Shown here piece by piece: positions 7,291-14,517 of a DNA stretch of 15,697 nt; positions within the stretch are counted from its first letter, which is position 1, and every line of letters begins with the position of its first letter. Origin of the DNA: Nitrospinota bacterium (GTDB taxonomy: Bacteria > Nitrospinota > Nitrospinia > Nitrospinales > VA-1); NCBI GenBank assembly GCA_022567815.1, contig JADFGI010000023.1, positions 1-15,697 of the forward strand, given 5' to 3'. Under the pieces are notes generated by a model. It was not told the origin of the DNA and searched no databases. It worked only from the letters and a program-made list of their open reading frames with translations. Position numbers and translations under genes: made by a program.

Positions 7291-9003
7291 TTAGTCCAAT
7301 ATTACCTGATTAAAATCCACCCGCTTCAACGCATCGTGCGGGCACGCGTAAGCACATGCCGGTCCGGTAATCTGGTCACTGCAAAGATCACATTTGGTGG
7401 CTTTGAGAATAGGATTATGGTTTTGCTTATCTAAAACCAACTGGCCATCGTCACCACGAATACTGGCCATACGGATATTAGAATAAGGGCAAGAATTGGC
7501 GCAGGTTTGACACCCAATACAGGTATCATCGTTTATGACCACAGACCCCCCCGCCACGGTGCGGTGAATCGCCCCGGTGGGACAGCCGATCATACACACT
7601 GGGTCGGCGCAATGCATACAGGCATTAGCGACCATCCAGTTCTGGAAGGTTTTCCCATGCCGAATGAAGCGGGGATTCCCGTCATGCGTCTCCGCGCAGG
7701 CGCGGACGCAATCATCGCACCGGACACAACGATCCATATTGATCAACATGGTCTGCGTTCCATTTACAAAGCGTTCCTGGACCCCCCACTCAAGAAGGGC
7801 GCTATCCGCCAGCGAGCGATCAAAATAATCTGCCATACGGCGAAACTTGGCAGGGCGTTTTTTTTTGGCAGGGCCCTTATCAATTGTTCGTATTTGCCAA
7901 TTTTTGGCTTCCCATTGAGGGAGGACATGTTTTTCAATGGCTTCTGCCGGAACGCGAAGTATTTCCACATAGCCGAGTCCGGCAATGGAAACTTTCATTC
8001 GCACATCCTTTTTGCCTTTCAATAACTCGAATGTTTCATCGGCGCCATAAAAATCCCCCGCCCCCAAATAGATCAAAGTTTTCCTGCCGTTCCCTCGTCG
8101 AAACGTGACACGGGCAAAACCCACCCGAACCATAAGGACGCCATCCGGGAAATCCCCTTCCCTGGCGATGATCGGTTCCTCTTGCAGGGCTTCAAGCGAA
8201 TCTTTTTCTTGAAGATCTTTATAGGAACCCTGCCAATCAAATTGGCCGTAGGTCTCGAACCGGGTTGCATCAGCCACTGCCTGCAAATCCTGGTCATTTA
8301 AATGTGAAAAAATGGGAGTGGCCTGAAGGTGAGTTTTCAAAGCATTTTTTCGGTAGGTCTGATGGATCTCGTGGCGCCACCCCTTAACCAGCTTCATCAA
8401 GTCACGCAGGCCTTGCCAACGAATTTCTAAAAGCTCGGCATCTGTTTTTGCAAATACTGTGGCGGACCTGGGAGTCCGACCAAGCGCGGCGAGTTCGCCA
8501 AAGTAATCGCCTGCCTTCAGGAGCACTGGTTCTTTGGAATCAAATACCCTTGGAATATCCTGGAGAAATATGGGTTTGGTGGTCTGGCTATCGCCATCAT
8601 CCCTTTGACGCAAGGCTTCAGGGCCATATCGCGAAATATCCCTTTTTTCGGGGATCTTGGAATTGCTCCAAAGTTGCGACAGGGCTTGCCAGAAATTTTT
8701 CTTATGGAGAGTTCTTCGACCCAAACTCTCGGGTGGAAGGCCCAATACCACACCTACTTCTCCACTCAGTACAAAAAACGCGGAATTGCCATAATCTCCC
8801 TCACGAATGACAATCCCATTCGGCTCGTACCGCATAACTCGGGCGTGAATCTTGAGAATTTTTTCCAGGCGGGTGATTACCGAAGACTTTTCCTTATTTA
8901 ATATTTGGAGTGCAGGTAAAGACAGAATGCGTTTAACTTCCGCATCCGTCATGTCCTCTCCGAATGGTTGGTCCCCTTTATCAGGACGTGACATTGTAGC
9001 CAT
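7291..9003 (-). CDS. cyclic-nucleotide-binding domains fused to four-cluster [4Fe-4S] ferredoxin
   Basis: The protein has 570 residues, with no signal peptide or helix, so it is cytoplasmic. The first cNMP domain (about 50-215) carries a roughly 65-residue insertion and a canonical phosphate-binding cassette, FGELAALGRTPRSATV (168-183) with Glu170 and Arg179. The second (about 225-370) has the barrel but a degenerate cassette. A basic linker (375-390) leads to a HycB/DmsB/NrfC-type ferredoxin with 16 Cys: 426/429/432/436, 462/465/470/474, 495/498/501/505 and 538/541/550/554. It probably passes electrons to or from the cytochrome b encoded 8 nt downstream, with ligand binding gating transfer. 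The start ATG at 9003 has only a weak SD; an in-frame ATG at 8994 is an alternative. Which nucleotide binds is not visible. Confidence 0.92.
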   Translation of the reverse strand: MATMSRPDKGDQPFGEDMTDAEVKRILSLPALQILNKEKSSVITRLEKILKIHARVMRYEPNGIVIREGDYGNSAFFVLSGEVGVVLGLPPESLGRRTLHKKNFWQALSQLWSNSKIPEKRDISRYGPEALRQRDDGDSQTTKPIFLQDIPRVFDSKEPVLLKAGDYFGELAALGRTPRSATVFAKTDAELLEIRWQGLRDLMKLVKGWRHEIHQTYRKNALKTHLQATPIFSHLNDQDLQAVADATRFETYGQFDWQGSYKDLQEKDSLEALQEEPIIAREGDFPDGVLMVRVGFARVTFRRGNGRKTLIYLGAGDFYGADETFELLKGKKDVRMKVSIAGLGYVEILRVPAEAIEKHVLPQWEAKNWQIRTIDKGPAKKKRPAKFRRMADYFDRSLADSALLEWGVQERFVNGTQTMLINMDRCVRCDDCVRACAETHDGNPRFIRHGKTFQNWMVANACMHCADPVCMIGCPTGAIHRTVAGGSVVINDDTCIGCQTCANSCPYSNIRMASIRGDDGQLVLDKQNHNPILKATKCDLCSDQITGPACAYACPHDALKRVDFNQVILD

Positions 9004-9011
9004 AATAATCC

Positions 9012-9047
9012 AATCAACCTTTCGATTGATTTCCTAAAGGAAATCAA
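9012..9047. promoter_or_regulatory. triple half-site palindrome upstream of the cNMP/Fe-S gene
   Basis: AATCAA (9012-9017), TTGATT (9026-9031) and AATCAA (9042-9047) alternate in orientation with gaps of 8 and 10 nt. The last two belong to a perfect 9-bp inverted repeat, TTGATTTCC/GGAAATCAA, with a 4-nt loop (9026-9047). It ends about 22 nt before the start codon. It could be an operator for a dimeric regulator or a leader hairpin. It is not an FNR or CRP site, because the spacing between half-sites is wrong. Confidence 0.45.
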
Positions 9048-9098
9048 GTGACATGTCCCTGGTAAAAATTCGGAACGGGAGGCTATCAGTTCATTGAC

Positions 9099-9128
9099 AA
9101 AAATATCCTGTAGCTGAACGACTACAGG
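9099..9128 (-). terminator. probable Rho-independent terminator after the c554-like gene
   Basis: On the minus strand CCTGTAG pairs with CTACAGG (stem 9122-9128 with 9107-9113, 8-nt loop) and is followed by ATATTTTTG. The stem is 7 bp and only moderately GC-rich. The site is about 77 nt past the stop of the tetrahaem cytochrome gene, so the cluster may be split into two transcripts, with genes 3-4 kb downstream read from a promoter near 9050. Partial read-through is possible. Confidence 0.5.
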
Positions 9129-9146
9129 GCTTCTCTTCATTTCCAT

Positions 9147-9169
9147 TCCGGTTGGAATTGTCAACCGGA
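9147..9169. repeat. 8-bp stem-loop between cytochrome gene and terminator
   Basis: TCCGGTTG (9147-9154) pairs with CAACCGGA (9162-9169) around a 7-nt loop. It lies 36 nt after the stop of the tetrahaem cytochrome gene on the minus strand. No T-tract follows, so it is more likely to protect the mRNA 3' end, or to be part of a two-hairpin end with the one at 9107-9128. Confidence 0.5.
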
Positions 9170-9204
9170 GTTGTCTATGGAGTTGGGACCATTGGTTCAG
9201 AACC

Positions 9205-10188
9205 TTACTTATAGTCGGCTTTAGCCGGAAGCTTGGAGCCCACCTTCCCGGACAAATCCTTGCCCTTTATGGCGCCTACCAGTTTGAGGGCATTGTCCCG
9301 GCTGGGTGATGCCAGCAAAGCCGCGGCTTCGGGAATATCGCTCAAAAGGGAAAGGACAGCCTTGGCATTTTCCGTTCGCTTGTTCTGGGCCTCGGTGTAT
9401 TTTGGTTCATCGGATTTTGACATGGCTTGCTTGGCGGATACCAGCGCCGCCGCATGACCAATGACAAACAGCTCCGCCGTTTCCGGTTCGGTCATTTCCC
9501 TGTTGGTTTCTATGTCTTCAAGAGTGTATCGGTGCCTGACGGTTCCCTGGGAGTATTTGACCGCTTCAAAATCAGGATTGATGGGGTGGCCGGCGCCCAA
9601 CATTTTAGCCAATACGTCTCCGGCAAGGTCAGGATGAGCCAACCCGTGGCAGGTCATACAGTTTTCAACCACTTGGTATTGCATATCCGGCCAGATAAGC
9701 CCCGCCGCGGTCGACTTCGCAATTCTTGCCTTTTTGTTTTCCGCACTTTCATCCTGCCTTTTTATCCCTTCGCCATAGTTATCATGGATAGCCAGCCATT
9801 CCGAGGAGGCGCCATGACAACTCTCACAAGAAGTTCCCGATTTAACTGAAGGTTTGGCCCCAGCATCTTTTTGTTCCAAAGTGTAATGACAAAGCGCGCA
9901 AGTTTCATTTCTCTTCATTCTCTTTTTCCCACCTACGGCCTTTAAAATCTTTTTTGGAGAGGGTTTGGCGGAATCTTTGGGTTCTCTGTGCGCGGTGCTG
10001 AACGAAGTAAAATGCCTGGTTTTTTTCCAAATTTTAAATTCACCTTCGTGACATTCTTCACAACCTTTTGGCCCCGTATTAAAAACTTCGGCAGAAACCG
10101 GTTTGGGAGTCACACCAAGCATTCCAGTTAGAATGAAGGAAAAAAAGAAAATGAGCAGTAAATTTGATTTTACGCAGTTTCTATTCAT
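9205..10188 (-). CDS. periplasmic tetrahaem cytochrome c (cytochrome c554-like)
   Basis: The protein has 327 residues. A signal peptide is visible (basic start, hydrophobic 10-25, probable cut after Ala33 in PVSA). Four CXXCH motifs start at Cys43, Cys97, Cys121 and Cys177. The first is followed by a W..TRH spacing (His59) typical of the cytochrome c554 group of multihaem proteins, where a His a short way downstream serves as a distal haem ligand. The C-terminal 100 residues are helical, Ala/Lys-rich and without haem. It should be a soluble periplasmic carrier between the inner-membrane cytochromes and the outer-membrane barrel whose gene lies just upstream. A GAGGG site 6 nt before the ATG supports the start. 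The 107-nt gap on its 5' side is AT-rich with no clear promoter. Confidence 0.85.
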   Translation of the reverse strand: MNRNCVKSNLLLIFFFSFILTGMLGVTPKPVSAEVFNTGPKGCEECHEGEFKIWKKTRHFTSFSTAHREPKDSAKPSPKKILKAVGGKKRMKRNETCALCHYTLEQKDAGAKPSVKSGTSCESCHGASSEWLAIHDNYGEGIKRQDESAENKKARIAKSTAAGLIWPDMQYQVVENCMTCHGLAHPDLAGDVLAKMLGAGHPINPDFEAVKYSQGTVRHRYTLEDIETNREMTEPETAELFVIGHAAALVSAKQAMSKSDEPKYTEAQNKRTENAKAVLSLLSDIPEAAALLASPSRDNALKLVGAIKGKDLSGKVGSKLPAKADYK

Positions 10189-10295
10189 TGCACCCTCTTT
10201 GGCTGAAGTGAATTTTTCCTCAGGCTATCACATAAGTTTATAAATATAATTGCTTTCAACATCCGAAGATTAAAAAAGAGACACCTCGGTTGCGA

Positions 10296-11726
10296 TCAAA
10301 ACTGGTACTGCAACTCCGTACGAAATCCATATCCATCGTCACGGAATTCCTGAAATGAGCGGTGAGCATCAACCTGTAATTGAAGGCGCTGGGCCAATCG
10401 TTGGCGAAACTCGAAGCCAACCGCAAGGTCATCAAAACCGTCTCCCCCCATATCCTTGCGGGCCGCGACTTCCAACGTCAGGCTTCGCCGGTGATTGTCC
10501 CAGAACGCCTCATAACCCAGGGCGAAGCCAGCCACGTCATCGGCAAAACTGTTGAGTTCGGAAGCGAAATTTCCCAGACTCGGCGAAGCGAAAAGGATGC
10601 CGAAAGCGCCTAAAGGTCCGCCAACCACGGGCTCGCGACCCGCTTGCGTGAAGTTCCCGGAGGAAACAAACAGATTCAGATAAACGATGTCATCCGATTT
10701 GTGGGGGGTAAATGAAATTTCGGAGGAAAGCAGGACTCCATCGCCCACCTTGTCATTGTTGCCATTTTCAGCAATGGAAGCATTGATTCGGAAAGCGGTA
10801 TTGAAATGCCCGATACGCTGGATTGTAGCTAAGCCGACATAATAACCATCGCCATCTTTCACACTGTCTGGAATAAATACTACGTCCAGATTTATCGTGC
10901 TGACATGAGTATCTATGGAATTGAAAAAACCGATAAATTTGGCGGCGTTGTTATTGCCGGCGTTACTTCGCCCAATTTCGTTCCATCCATAAACAATGGA
11001 GGTTCGTAAATTGGATATGCCAGGAAACCTGATATTGTTTCGAACCAGCCCAATAATGTCAACTTCATCGTTGAGCAAAATGCCTTCCTGATATTGCAGG
11101 AGCTGTCTTCCGACGGTAAAACCATAGTCCAGCTGTGTAACGCCAGCCCTATCCAATCCAGGGAAAAGGCTTCCGAAATCACCCTCAAAAAACAGGGTCC
11201 GGACATCCATATTGAACTCTTCTTGATCCCCTCCGCGATTATTATTAAAGGTGACACGGCTGAATCGGTCCAACCGGTTTCTATCCGTGGGCCGGAAACC
11301 TACGATTATCTTCTCGGTCCCCGTTAGCTGAAGATTAGCGTAAAGATCTACACGGGTACCCCACTCTGCGGAAGGACTTTGGACTCCATTTTCAAAGGTA
11401 TACACTGCGGTACGAACGGTCGCAAAGACCCAGAGTTGCGGTTGCCACAGGGCGCCCCAAGGCGTTTCAAACCCTTCATAGAGGTTGCCTGTACCAAGAA
11501 AAAGGTCTCCGCCCTCAAAAATCAGAGGCGGACGATTGCCTGTGTCCGATGGGGCTTTAAGCTGGATATGTTCCTCGGAAAATCGGGATTTTTCCCTGGT
11601 TTCGCCCAAAGGGTACAACCACCCCGCAAAGGCCGCCGTTGCCAAGCCAAAAAACAGGATCATCAATAGAAAACCAATCGAGACGATATTGAGCGGTGTT
11701 AACCAGACGTTGCGCGGCCTTGTCAT
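10296..11726 (-). CDS. outer-membrane beta-barrel (porin-like) protein
   Basis: The protein has 476 residues. A signal peptide runs from an Arg-containing start through a hydrophobic 18-30 stretch to ATAAFA, with a cut likely after Ala34. The mature part alternates hydrophobic and polar residues, is rich in Gly, Asn, Asp and aromatics, and ends in YQF: the terminal Phe is the usual signal for barrel insertion. I do not recognise the family by name. No CXXCH is present. It sits between two multihaem cytochrome genes, so it may be the barrel of an electron conduit across the outer membrane. A plain porin for a substrate is the alternative. The start at 11726 is set by GGAGGAGGGG about 10 nt upstream; a frame extending to 11762 would translate that site. 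Confidence 0.8.
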   Translation of the reverse strand: MTRPRNVWLTPLNIVSIGFLLMILFFGLATAAFAGWLYPLGETREKSRFSEEHIQLKAPSDTGNRPPLIFEGGDLFLGTGNLYEGFETPWGALWQPQLWVFATVRTAVYTFENGVQSPSAEWGTRVDLYANLQLTGTEKIIVGFRPTDRNRLDRFSRVTFNNNRGGDQEEFNMDVRTLFFEGDFGSLFPGLDRAGVTQLDYGFTVGRQLLQYQEGILLNDEVDIIGLVRNNIRFPGISNLRTSIVYGWNEIGRSNAGNNNAAKFIGFFNSIDTHVSTINLDVVFIPDSVKDGDGYYVGLATIQRIGHFNTAFRINASIAENGNNDKVGDGVLLSSEISFTPHKSDDIVYLNLFVSSGNFTQAGREPVVGGPLGAFGILFASPSLGNFASELNSFADDVAGFALGYEAFWDNHRRSLTLEVAARKDMGGDGFDDLAVGFEFRQRLAQRLQLQVDAHRSFQEFRDDGYGFRTELQYQF

Positions 11727-11802
11727 GGGCACTGCCCCTCCTCCGAAGCAATGAGTGGACAATAAATAAGACTTTTAGTTTTTCAAAGTGGCAAAAGGAC
11801 TG

Positions 11803-13809
11803 CTATCTGGCCACCTCAACGGTGATTTCTTTTTTATAGAGAACTTCATGACCTGCCACCACGCCATCCACGACTTCACGGGCGCTCATGGCATAATCGA
11901 AACCCCTGCCCTGAATAGCCCCTATCAAATTGGCCGGAACCATAGCCGCCTTGAACTCCACTAAAATTTTATAGGAACCTTTACCGGTGAGAGCTTTTCC
12001 CTTGATCTTATATTTGGCCCATCGATGACCCAAAGGCTCAATTCCTTTTCTGTGAACGCGCTCGGTGGTCGGCTCTCCCGTCAAAATAAGCGATTGAATC
12101 GATGGACGGACAAAAGGAATGGTAACAACAGGGTAAGGAATGGGAATGATGCGCTCCCGCTCGCCACCACGAATGTTTTGAACGACGAATCGGGACCTTA
12201 TGTCGAATAACTGGTTATCAAGGGGCAGTTCCCCATCGGCAACGTAGGATGATTCATGATCCCTCACGTCATAATTCGGGTCCAGATCACCGGATTCAAA
12301 AATCACTTTTCCGGCGGGGTCGGTAACCACGATATGGAGCCAAACCAGCCGCTCGCCGGTAAACCCAGTAGGCACATTATGTCCGTCAGTGAGGTTTTCG
12401 ACTTTCACTTTAAACTTGATTCCACCCAGGTCGCTCTTCTGGACAACGACCTCCCCAAGGAAGTATCCATTGCGGAGGACTTCCAGGCGCTTCCCCCGAG
12501 CCCATTCCAACTGTTCAAATTGAACGTTTAGTATTTCCCGGGCATCGTACCGGTCGTCAACCGATTCCCATCGCAGAGGGAACTTGGCATCTTCGGCAAC
12601 GTTGTCCTCAAATTCATCGGTCCCCCAACCAGCCTTGTAATCGAATTTCAACCACTCTGCCATGCTGGCTAATTCCTGTGCTTCTATGTTATGCGGAAAA
12701 ATACCAGGGTGAATGACTGAATAATCCGGCCCGGCAAAGAAATGCGAGGTTATTTTTCGATCCTTTGTGGGTTGTTTGCCAACAATGGCCGCAGGCCCCA
12801 CTTCGTAACCGGATGGAATTCCCTCGACCTTGCCCATATGGCAATCCTGACAGGTAACGCCCTTTGCGGCGGCAGGAGATAACCGGTATTCGCTGAATGC
12901 CTCTTCCAGCCGAAAACCGTTCAACAGGGTCACGTCATGACAGGTTCCGCAAAACATCGGCGAGGAAAGTGAAGCGAATTTTTTAATTTCGCCGTGGATT
13001 TTCCGGCCACGCTTGCCTTCTTCCGTCACCAGCCCCCGGTATTTATCGGGAGTAGCAAGCACCCGCGCCAATTCCTCATTGCCCGCAGGCCCATAGACCG
13101 GCGTCATTAAACCGCCTTCGACCAAAGACAGACGCCCACTGCGCTTGTTAAAATCCCTGTCGATGCGATGGCAAACCACACAGGTAATGCCTTCACGGGA
13201 AGTCGGGTGCCGCTCCAGATTGGAAATGAAAGGAGATTCCCCCAAGTTGGCCCCTATGGGACTGTGACAGCGCAGGCAGAAGTCACCATCGGTGCCGCTG
13301 GTCAATTCGTTGATCTCGCTGTTCAGCGACATATAAATAGGGCTGAGCTGAGCATAGGCATGTTGCGATACCGCCCATTCCTTATAGTGCTTGGGATGGC
13401 AGGTCCCGCAGGTTGCCGCGGAAGGATAACGGCTTTCCGCAAACAAGGCGTCGTGATCCTTGGCGGCCTGAAGAGCCGCATCCTTTGAATCATCCCCAGC
13501 CGGAGCTTTTCCATCAAGAGATTTTTCTTTCATCATCTCCTTCCTGGAGTCCATGGCCTTGTCTTTACCGGTCATTCCCTTGCCTTCCATACCGGCCATA
13601 GAGGATTTATCCATCATGCCTGGCTTCTCCACCATTTTTGGAGAATCATCGGCTCCGGCACCCTGGCCTGGTTTGACACATGAAGACGAGAACACCAAGG
13701 CAAACACGGCTATCAATAAAGGATTAAGAACTGATCTAAAACAGCTCGGCAACTGGCCCTGTATTGCATTCCGCGATTGAATTTTTTGGGGATTAAGATA
13801 TTTATTCAT
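11803..13809 (-). CDS. exported five-haem cytochrome c with Met-rich linker, probable lipoprotein
   Basis: The protein has 668 residues. A long basic N-region and hydrophobic stretch (30-40) end in SSSC, giving a possible but non-consensus lipobox with Cys44. Residues 59-97 are a low-complexity Met/Lys/Gly linker with nine Met. Five CXXCH motifs start at 134, 178, 210, 287 and 320. The first continues with a Y..W..S.HA pattern (142-151) typical of the cytochrome c554-like group. The C-terminal half (about 420-668) has no haem, looks beta-rich and includes HNVPTG (477-482), a motif seen after haem domains in several large multihaem cytochromes. The start at 13809 is chosen because a good promoter lies at 13944-13972, downstream of which the alternative TTG (13956) would not be transcribed. 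It is the first gene of the redox cluster. Confidence 0.85.
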   Translation of the reverse strand: MNKYLNPQKIQSRNAIQGQLPSCFRSVLNPLLIAVFALVFSSSCVKPGQGAGADDSPKMVEKPGMMDKSSMAGMEGKGMTGKDKAMDSRKEMMKEKSLDGKAPAGDDSKDAALQAAKDHDALFAESRYPSAATCGTCHPKHYKEWAVSQHAYAQLSPIYMSLNSEINELTSGTDGDFCLRCHSPIGANLGESPFISNLERHPTSREGITCVVCHRIDRDFNKRSGRLSLVEGGLMTPVYGPAGNEELARVLATPDKYRGLVTEEGKRGRKIHGEIKKFASLSSPMFCGTCHDVTLLNGFRLEEAFSEYRLSPAAAKGVTCQDCHMGKVEGIPSGYEVGPAAIVGKQPTKDRKITSHFFAGPDYSVIHPGIFPHNIEAQELASMAEWLKFDYKAGWGTDEFEDNVAEDAKFPLRWESVDDRYDAREILNVQFEQLEWARGKRLEVLRNGYFLGEVVVQKSDLGGIKFKVKVENLTDGHNVPTGFTGERLVWLHIVVTDPAGKVIFESGDLDPNYDVRDHESSYVADGELPLDNQLFDIRSRFVVQNIRGGERERIIPIPYPVVTIPFVRPSIQSLILTGEPTTERVHRKGIEPLGHRWAKYKIKGKALTGKGSYKILVEFKAAMVPANLIGAIQGRGFDYAMSAREVVDGVVAGHEVLYKKEITVEVAR

Positions 13810-13943
13810 TGTTCTATAACCCGGCTGGGATTTAAAGATAATTTTCTTCGCCCAAATATGTTTCGACTTTCTGATAAAAAACAATTTTAATTTGACTCCA
13901 AAGAACGGTTTCTTCAGTGAAATTTTTATATATAAGCCGAAGT

Positions 13944-13972
13944 AATATAACTTCAAGGCCTTTTAGGGTCAA
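13944..13972 (-). promoter_or_regulatory. sigma70-type promoter of the redox cluster
   Basis: On the minus strand TTGACC (13972-13967) and TATATT (13949-13944) are separated by exactly 17 nt. Each hexamer has one mismatch to consensus. Transcription would begin near 13937, giving a leader of about 128 nt before the cytochrome start at 13809. The leader is AT-rich; I see no strong fold in it. Confidence 0.65.
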
Positions 13973-14008
13973 GATATTTGTGCGGTTAAACATACTTAGA
14001 ATCAGGCA

Positions 14009-14031
14009 ATTGACAATTTTTTAGTGTCAAT
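14009..14031. repeat. ATTGACA/TGTCAAT inverted repeat upstream of the cluster promoter
   Basis: ATTGACA (14009-14015) and TGTCAAT (14025-14031) are perfect complements around a 9-nt A/T loop. Each arm holds a perfect TTGACA hexamer on opposite strands, but neither has a good -10 at 16-18 nt. The pair is centred about 50 bp upstream of the leftward -35, a usual position for an activator site. Confidence 0.4.
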
Positions 14032-14091
14032 AAAAAACTTTGTTGGCTGTCTCACGATTCAACCGCATGCAGTTCCGAATTTTAATTTTTT

Positions 14092-14220
14092 TTGCCCTTC
14101 AAGATAGTTATTTTATGGATTGGAAGTCACTATGGCCTCAATTGGCATTATAACAACATCAGCCTTGAAGTGGATGAATGGGATTTCAAAGTATATAAAA
14201 AGGTATTAACAATAAATTAA
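14092..14220 (+). pseudogene. possible short gene remnant next to the MITE-like element
   Basis: A TTG-started frame of 42 codons ends at TAA (14218-14220), inside the TTAA that flanks the element. Its second half, with segments such as GSHYGLNWHYNN and EVDEWDFKVYKK, has protein-like composition although the surrounding DNA is AT-rich. An in-frame TAA lies just before it, there is no ribosome site, and no family is recognised. It may be the decayed tail of a lost gene or chance. Confidence 0.2.
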
Positions 14221-14318
14221 GGGCGCCTCTAAAAATTACATTTGGCCATGAGCGGCCATTATGAAATAAGGGCCCGCGAGTTGCCTGAAGGAAAATTATC
14301 GAATTATTAGAGGTCTCC
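14221..14318. mobile_element. MITE-like element with terminal inverted repeats and TTAA flanks
   Basis: The left end GGGCGCCTCTAAAAATT (14221-14237) and the complement of the right end, GGAGACCTCTAATAATT (14318-14302), match at 13 of 17 positions. Both ends are flanked directly by TTAA (14217-14220 and 14319-14322), as expected of a 4-bp target duplication. The 98-bp body has no open frame but contains a TGGCC/GGCCA stem (14243-14258). TTAA fits the YTAR target of the IS5 subgroup, and the GGAGACCTCT end recalls IS5-family ends; that family link is inference. It would be a non-autonomous derivative moved by a transposase encoded elsewhere. Confidence 0.6.
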
Positions 14319-14375
14319 TTAATATTATGAATCAGCCAAAAATGATTGTTCATCCCCGTTTCAGCAGATTAATCT

Positions 14376-14405
14376 TTGCTTACTGTCACCGTTTAGCGTT
14401 ATAAT
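14376..14405 (+). promoter_or_regulatory. promoter of the BamE-like lipoprotein gene
   Basis: TATAAT at 14400-14405 matches the -10 consensus exactly. TTGCTT at 14376-14381 is a fair -35 at 18-nt spacing. The start codon is about 110 nt downstream. The region 14406-14502 shows no gene and no clear hairpin. Confidence 0.5.
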
Positions 14406-14517
14406 TTTCATGGCTCTCATAAACTTGTTTTTGCCAATCCATAAACCTTTTAAACCTCGACAGCCCCCTGTACCCCGTTGAAATAAAAGTCAAAATCTCA
14501 TTTGAGGAGAAATACAT

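Noticed and set aside
7507..8025. Long plus-strand reading frame (172 codons) opposite the cNMP/Fe-S gene
   Set aside because: It is antisense to well-defined Fe-S and cNMP domains and has no recognisable motif; other antisense frames (3466-3795, 5305-5634, 9427-9849, 8448-8810) were rejected for the same reason.
9026..9047. FNR box before the cNMP/Fe-S gene
   Set aside because: TTGAT and ATCAA are 12 nt apart, whereas FNR sites need 4.
13810..13956. TTG start 49 codons upstream for the five-haem cytochrome
   Set aside because: The TTG lies upstream of the predicted transcription start (near 13937), and the extra residues do not form a signal peptide.
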